A stretch of 9,808 bases of DNA from Syntrophorhabdaceae bacterium PtaU1.Bin034 (GTDB lineage Bacteria; Desulfobacterota_G; Syntrophorhabdia; Syntrophorhabdales; WCHB1-27): the NCBI GenBank assembly GCA_002067405.1, contig MVRP01000157.1, positions 1 through 9,808 on the forward strand, read 5' to 3'. Position numbers and translations under genes: made by a program. This document shows, piece after piece, positions 6,701 to 9,808 of this stretch. Positions within the stretch are counted from its first letter, which is position 1. The number at the start of each line of letters is the position of its first letter. Below the pieces are notes generated by a model. It did not search any database. It was given only the letters and a program-made list of their open reading frames with translations, and was not told the origin of the DNA.

Positions 6701-8278
6701 TTAAATCTTGAATGCCTCTTCCTTTCCGCCGTACTTCTTTCTCAATTTTGGCTTTTCGATCTTGCCGGTAGGATTCCTGGGCACTTCTCCGAAGAAGATT
6801 TTTCTGGGCCTCTTGTACCTTGGAAGCGGCTCACAGAACTTGATCACCTCTTCCTCGGTCAAGGTCTTACCCGGTGCAACCTCCACGATGGCAACAACGA
6901 TCTCGCCCAGCCGCTCGTCAGGCAGGCCGATAACCGCCGCATCCTTCACGTTTGGATTGGTGTGGAAGAAATCTTCTACCTCAACGGGGTACACGTTCTC
7001 TCCGCCCGTTATGATCACGTCTTTCTTCCTGTCGACTATCCAGATGAAACCATCCTCGTCCATCCTCGTCATGTCGCCCGTAAAGAGCCATCCATCCCTG
7101 AGGGTCTTTGTTGTCGCTTCGGGGTTTTTGTAATATTCTCTCATCACCCCGTCGCCCCGGATGATCAATTCTCCCGGCTCTCCCCTTGGTACGTCTACGC
7201 CGTTCTCGTCCACAATTCTGGCTTCCCAGTTGAACCCGGGAACTCCGATCGCGCCTACTTTGTGAGTGTTTTCAATGCCGAGATGGACACAACCCGGTCC
7301 CGTCGATTCGCTGAGACCGAAGTTCGTATCGTACTGCATAGTGGGGAAGTATTTCTTCCAGTGGGTGATCAGGGCGGGCGGAACGGGCTGGGCACCTATA
7401 TGCATCAGCCTCCACTGGTCGAGCTTGTAATCCTGCATTTTAAGCTGGCCGCTGTCCATCTTCAACAACAAGTCCTGGGCCCACGGTACAAGCAGCCACA
7501 CGATGGTGCCGCCTTCCTCACTTACCGCCTCGAGGATCCATTCCGGTGACACGCCCTTTAAGATTACCGCGGGAGCGCCTACGATCAGGCATCCGAACCA
7601 GTGCATTTTCGCCCCCGTATGGTACAGAGGCGGGATAAGGATGAAATTGTCTTTCCTGGTCTGCCTGTGATGCGCGTTTTCGGTAATGCAGGCGCACAGC
7701 ATGTTTTTGTGGGTGAGCAGGATCGGCTTGGGCTGCCCGGTAGTGCCTGACGTGAAGTAAAGGCCGCACGGGTCGTCGTAGGTGATAACAGTGTTCAACG
7801 GTGTTGCAGGCGCTTTGTCCATGAGGTCGGAATACTTCTCGGCGTAGGCCGGAGCCTCGTTGCCGACACAAACATAGCCTTTCGCAGACAGCTGGTCTTT
7901 TACCGCATCGACCCTGGGCACGAACTCCTCATCGTATACGATCAGTTTCGGTTCGGCCACATCGCAGCAGTATTTCAGGTCTTCCGCCGTAAAACGAAAG
8001 TTGAGAGGTACGACCCAGGCACCGGTCCTGACAATTCCAAAGTAGGCGACGAGCCAGTCGATGGAATTGTTCATGAAATGGACGACCTTGTCCCCTTTCT
8101 TTATACCCTTTGCCACAAGGATATTAGAAAATTTGTTGGCGCGATCATCAAATTCCTTCCACGTGATCTGCCAGCGTTTCTTTTCGGCGGGAATTCTTTC
8201 AACGAGCGCAACGTCGTTGGGATACATCCTGCCATTTCTTGCCAACATTTCTCCGATGTGCGTGTATACATCTGTCAT
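6701..8278 (-). CDS. AMP-forming acyl-CoA synthetase (ligase), 525 aa
   Basis: This is a cytoplasmic adenylate-forming enzyme that activates a carboxylic acid with ATP and joins it to CoA. All core motifs are present: phosphate loop FTSGTTGQPKP (175-185), adenine/acyl loop NFGLSEST (319-326), WLFTGD with D402, hinge DRKKDVIITGGEN (416-428) and catalytic lysine K506 in RNPTGKIEKPKLR. Full length (525) is typical of the family. Start ATG 8278 follows a GGGGGG run, with seven bases between, and yields MTDVYTHIGEMLARNG. Its 3' end is closed by a strong terminator, so it is probably monocistronic. It is clearly paralogous to the divergent ligase to its right (shared PLNFRF, CDV, FVPRVD and IGAQPVP). 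The acid used, fatty or aromatic, cannot be decided from sequence alone. Confidence 0.9.
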   Translation of the reverse strand: MTDVYTHIGEMLARNGRMYPNDVALVERIPAEKKRWQITWKEFDDRANKFSNILVAKGIKKGDKVVHFMNNSIDWLVAYFGIVRTGAWVVPLNFRFTAEDLKYCCDVAEPKLIVYDEEFVPRVDAVKDQLSAKGYVCVGNEAPAYAEKYSDLMDKAPATPLNTVITYDDPCGLYFTSGTTGQPKPILLTHKNMLCACITENAHHRQTRKDNFILIPPLYHTGAKMHWFGCLIVGAPAVILKGVSPEWILEAVSEEGGTIVWLLVPWAQDLLLKMDSGQLKMQDYKLDQWRLMHIGAQPVPPALITHWKKYFPTMQYDTNFGLSESTGPGCVHLGIENTHKVGAIGVPGFNWEARIVDENGVDVPRGEPGELIIRGDGVMREYYKNPEATTKTLRDGWLFTGDMTRMDEDGFIWIVDRKKDVIITGGENVYPVEVEDFFHTNPNVKDAAVIGLPDERLGEIVVAIVEVAPGKTLTEEEVIKFCEPLPRYKRPRKIFFGEVPRNPTGKIEKPKLRKKYGGKEEAFKI

Positions 8279-8282
8279 AGTG

Positions 8283-8296
8283 AAACCCCCCGGTTT
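8283..8296 (-). promoter_or_regulatory. Ribosome-binding-site hairpin of the left ligase
   Basis: In minus-strand RNA AAACC, four G, GGTTT forms a 5-bp stem with a 4-base loop. The G-run is the ribosome binding site for ATG 8278, seven bases further on, so the hairpin would partly hide it. The stem is short and its stability modest. Confidence 0.35.
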
Positions 8297-8312
8297 GTGA
8301 AATAGTTAGTCG

Positions 8313-8341
8313 TTGACAATAATACGGATTCAATCTATCAT
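8313..8341 (+). promoter_or_regulatory. Promoter of the right ligase
   Basis: TTGACA (8313-8318, perfect) and TATCAT (8336-8341, five of six) are separated by exactly 17 bases, a near-consensus sigma70 promoter. Transcription would start near 8348, about 42 bases before ATG 8390. Confidence 0.75.
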
Positions 8342-8361
8342 GGGTTAAAATCACGAGTCAA
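8332..8361 (-). promoter_or_regulatory. Possible promoter of the left ligase
   Basis: On the minus strand TTGACT (8361-8356, five of six) and TAGATT (8337-8332, four of six) are 18 bases apart. Transcription would begin near 8325, leaving a leader of about 46 bases. This promoter occupies the same DNA as the plus-strand one. Confidence 0.45.
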
Positions 8362-8368
8362 CAAACAT

Positions 8369-8388
8369 AAAACCAAAAGGGGGGTTTT
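8369..8388 (+). promoter_or_regulatory. Ribosome-binding-site hairpin of the right ligase
   Basis: AAAACC (8369-8374) can pair with GGTTTT (8383-8388) around the loop AAAAGGGG. The G-run (8379-8384) is the ribosome binding site for ATG 8390, five bases on. This mirrors the leader of the divergent ligase. Confidence 0.35.
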
Positions 8389-8389
8389 T

Positions 8390-9808
8390 ATGAATTTTTC
8401 ACGATTTTGTGGGCTCAATGCAAGCAAGTTTCCCGACCGCGAATTCCTGATCGAGAGCTACCCGTCCAAGAACGCGCGACGGGCTGTGACGTGGAAGGAA
8501 CTCGAAGAACAGACCAACAAAGTGGCTGATTATCTGGTGAGGGAGTGCGGTATCAGGAAAGGGGACGTGGTACAGCACCTCATGTTGAACACGATCGAAT
8601 GGTATATTACCTACATGGCTGTTCTCAAGACCGGCGCCGTGGTCAGTCCGCTCAACTTCCGTTTTGCAAGCGCGGATATCAAGTACGCGTGCGATGTGAC
8701 GAAGAGCAAAGTATTCATTCTCGGGGAAACGTTCGTCCCCAGGGTGGATCCCATCATGAAGGACATGGACTACTGCAAACACTACATCTGCGTGGGCGGC
8801 GAGTCGCCGGCAAACATGAAGGCCTATCAGGAGATTGTCGGCGGCAACGGAAATGGGGGAGCTATTTGTGTAGATATGTCCGATGATGATATGGCCGAGC
8901 TGATGTTCACGTCGGGCACGACCGGCGCGCCGAAGCCTGTCTCCCATACGCACGGCACGCTCTTCTGGATCGCCATTGGAAACGCCTTGACTTACAGCGA
9001 GGGTTACAGCAGCATCTACCTTGCCCCGCATCCTTTCTATCACAGCGGCACGCTTTTTCTGTCATTCCCATGTTTTGTCGCTGCAGGGAAGATTCTTATG
9101 CCTATGGAGCTGCAGCCCGAGAACTACCTGCGGTCTATCGCTGACGAGAAATGCACGGGCGGCTGGAACACCGTTCCCACCTGGGCCGATCTTTTAGCCG
9201 CCATCAAATCGGGCAAGATCAACCTGAAGGATTACGATCTTTCCGCTCTCAAGCATATCGAGATCGGCGCGCAGCCGGTGCCCTACGCGCTGCTCGAAGA
9301 TTCGAAAAGCATATTTCCCGGATTGCCTATTGCAAATATTTATGGGATCACGGAAGGCGGGGGCGGCGGTCTTACCAATTGTTACGACGAAGATATCATG
9401 AGAAAGCCGGGGTCCATCGGCAAGGCTACTGCCTTCATGGAGGCCAGGGTGGTCGATGACAAGGGCAACGAGCTGCCGGCAAAGGCCGTCGGAGAGCTGG
9501 TGATCAAGGGCCCCCGCCTTATGAAGGAGTATGCGTTTAACCCTGAGATGACGGCAAAAACGATTGTCGACGGCTGGCTCCACACGGGTGACCTTGCGTA
9601 TAAAGACGATGAAGGCTTCATCTTTTTTGCGGACAGGGCCAAGGACCTGATCATCAGGGGTGGTGAGAACATATTCCCTGCAGAGATTGAAGACGCATTA
9701 CGCAAACACCCGAAAATCCAGGATGTGGCGGTGCTCGGCTACCCGCATCCAAGACTTGTGGAGATCGTCATGGCCATCATTCAGACGAGACCCGGAGAAA
9801 CCCTGACG
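8390..9808 (+). CDS. AMP-forming acyl-CoA synthetase (ligase), C-terminus outside the window (473 codons seen)
   Basis: The frame is open from ATG 8390 to the right edge with no stop. Start MNFSRFCGLNASKFPDREFL follows GGGGGG by five bases. Core motifs are FTSGTTGAPKPV (173-184), NIYGITEGG (316-324), WLHTGD with D401, and hinge DRAKDLIIRGGEN (415-427). The C-terminal catalytic lysine lies beyond the window. It activates a carboxylic acid to its CoA thioester. Shared segments with the left ligase (TGA.VV.PLNFRF, CDV, ETFVPRVD, IGAQPVP) show recent or retained paralogy, but the adenylate loop differs (TEGGGGGLTN against SESTGPGC), which suggests a different substrate. The five-glycine run at 323-327 is unusual. 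Substrate class is not determinable here. Confidence 0.9.
   Translation, partial: MNFSRFCGLNASKFPDREFLIESYPSKNARRAVTWKELEEQTNKVADYLVRECGIRKGDVVQHLMLNTIEWYITYMAVLKTGAVVSPLNFRFASADIKYACDVTKSKVFILGETFVPRVDPIMKDMDYCKHYICVGGESPANMKAYQEIVGGNGNGGAICVDMSDDDMAELMFTSGTTGAPKPVSHTHGTLFWIAIGNALTYSEGYSSIYLAPHPFYHSGTLFLSFPCFVAAGKILMPMELQPENYLRSIADEKCTGGWNTVPTWADLLAAIKSGKINLKDYDLSALKHIEIGAQPVPYALLEDSKSIFPGLPIANIYGITEGGGGGLTNCYDEDIMRKPGSIGKATAFMEARVVDDKGNELPAKAVGELVIKGPRLMKEYAFNPEMTAKTIVDGWLHTGDLAYKDDEGFIFFADRAKDLIIRGGENIFPAEIEDALRKHPKIQDVAVLGYPHPRLVEIVMAIIQTRPGETLT

Noticed and set aside
6590..7549. 319-codon open frame on the plus strand, antisense to the left ligase
   Set aside because: It is opposite a gene with all adenylate-forming motifs, its translation resembles no family, and long antisense frames are common in such composition.
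8399..9043. 214-codon minus-strand frame opposite the right ligase
   Set aside because: The plus frame from 8390 has clear AMP-binding motifs to the window edge, while this one matches nothing.
1..9808. Novel defence, mobile or CRISPR system
   Set aside because: No direct-repeat array, transposase, integrase, toxin-antitoxin pair or defence-type domain is seen; every long gene belongs to a recognisable family.

Overview
The window looks like chromosomal DNA of a Gram-negative anaerobe. The Gram-negative reading rests on a lipopolysaccharide-core-type kinase and a lipoprotein phosphate-binding protein. A radical SAM protein directly after rnc, plus two acyl-CoA-synthetase-type ligases, fits a syntrophic or sulfate-reducing Desulfobacterota (former Deltaproteobacteria) lineage. 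That placement is from general memory and is weak. No mobile elements, CRISPR arrays, tRNA or rRNA genes were seen, and all non-coding gaps are shorter than 300 bases.

Layout. (1) Positions 1-3324, minus strand: a tightly packed high-affinity phosphate uptake operon, read from right to left as phoU-pstS-pstC-pstA-pstB. pstB is cut by the window edge. A good sigma70-type promoter and a strong ribosome binding site precede phoU. (2) Positions 3325-3539: a 215-base divergent intergenic region with an inverted repeat and CTGTC half-sites reminiscent of Pho boxes. (3) Positions 3540-4994, plus strand: a 484-residue protein with two successive kinase-like domains of the WaaP/Kdo kinase type, each keeping its catalytic motifs. 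Its 3' end overlaps the next, convergent gene by 71 bases. (4) Positions 4924-6611, minus strand: rnc (RNase III) followed, with a 4-base overlap, by a radical SAM protein related to the Elp3/YhcC group. A 17-bp hairpin terminator lies just upstream of rnc. (5) Positions 6701-9808: two paralogous AMP-forming acyl-CoA synthetases (ligases), one on each strand, diverging from a 111-base intergenic region. That region has interleaved promoters and matching leader hairpins around G-run ribosome binding sites. The right-hand ligase runs off the window.

How they work together. PstS captures periplasmic phosphate, PstC and PstA form the channel, PstB drives transport with ATP, and PhoU restrains transport and signalling. 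The two-domain kinase probably phosphorylates an envelope sugar or a related substrate, which would use phosphate, but its link to the Pst operon is only positional. RNase III and the radical SAM protein form a housekeeping RNA-type pair. The two ligases probably activate different carboxylic acids to CoA thioesters for catabolism. Most of the window is recognisable biology. The least ordinary items are the tandem kinase, the hairpin in front of rnc and the architecture between the two ligases.
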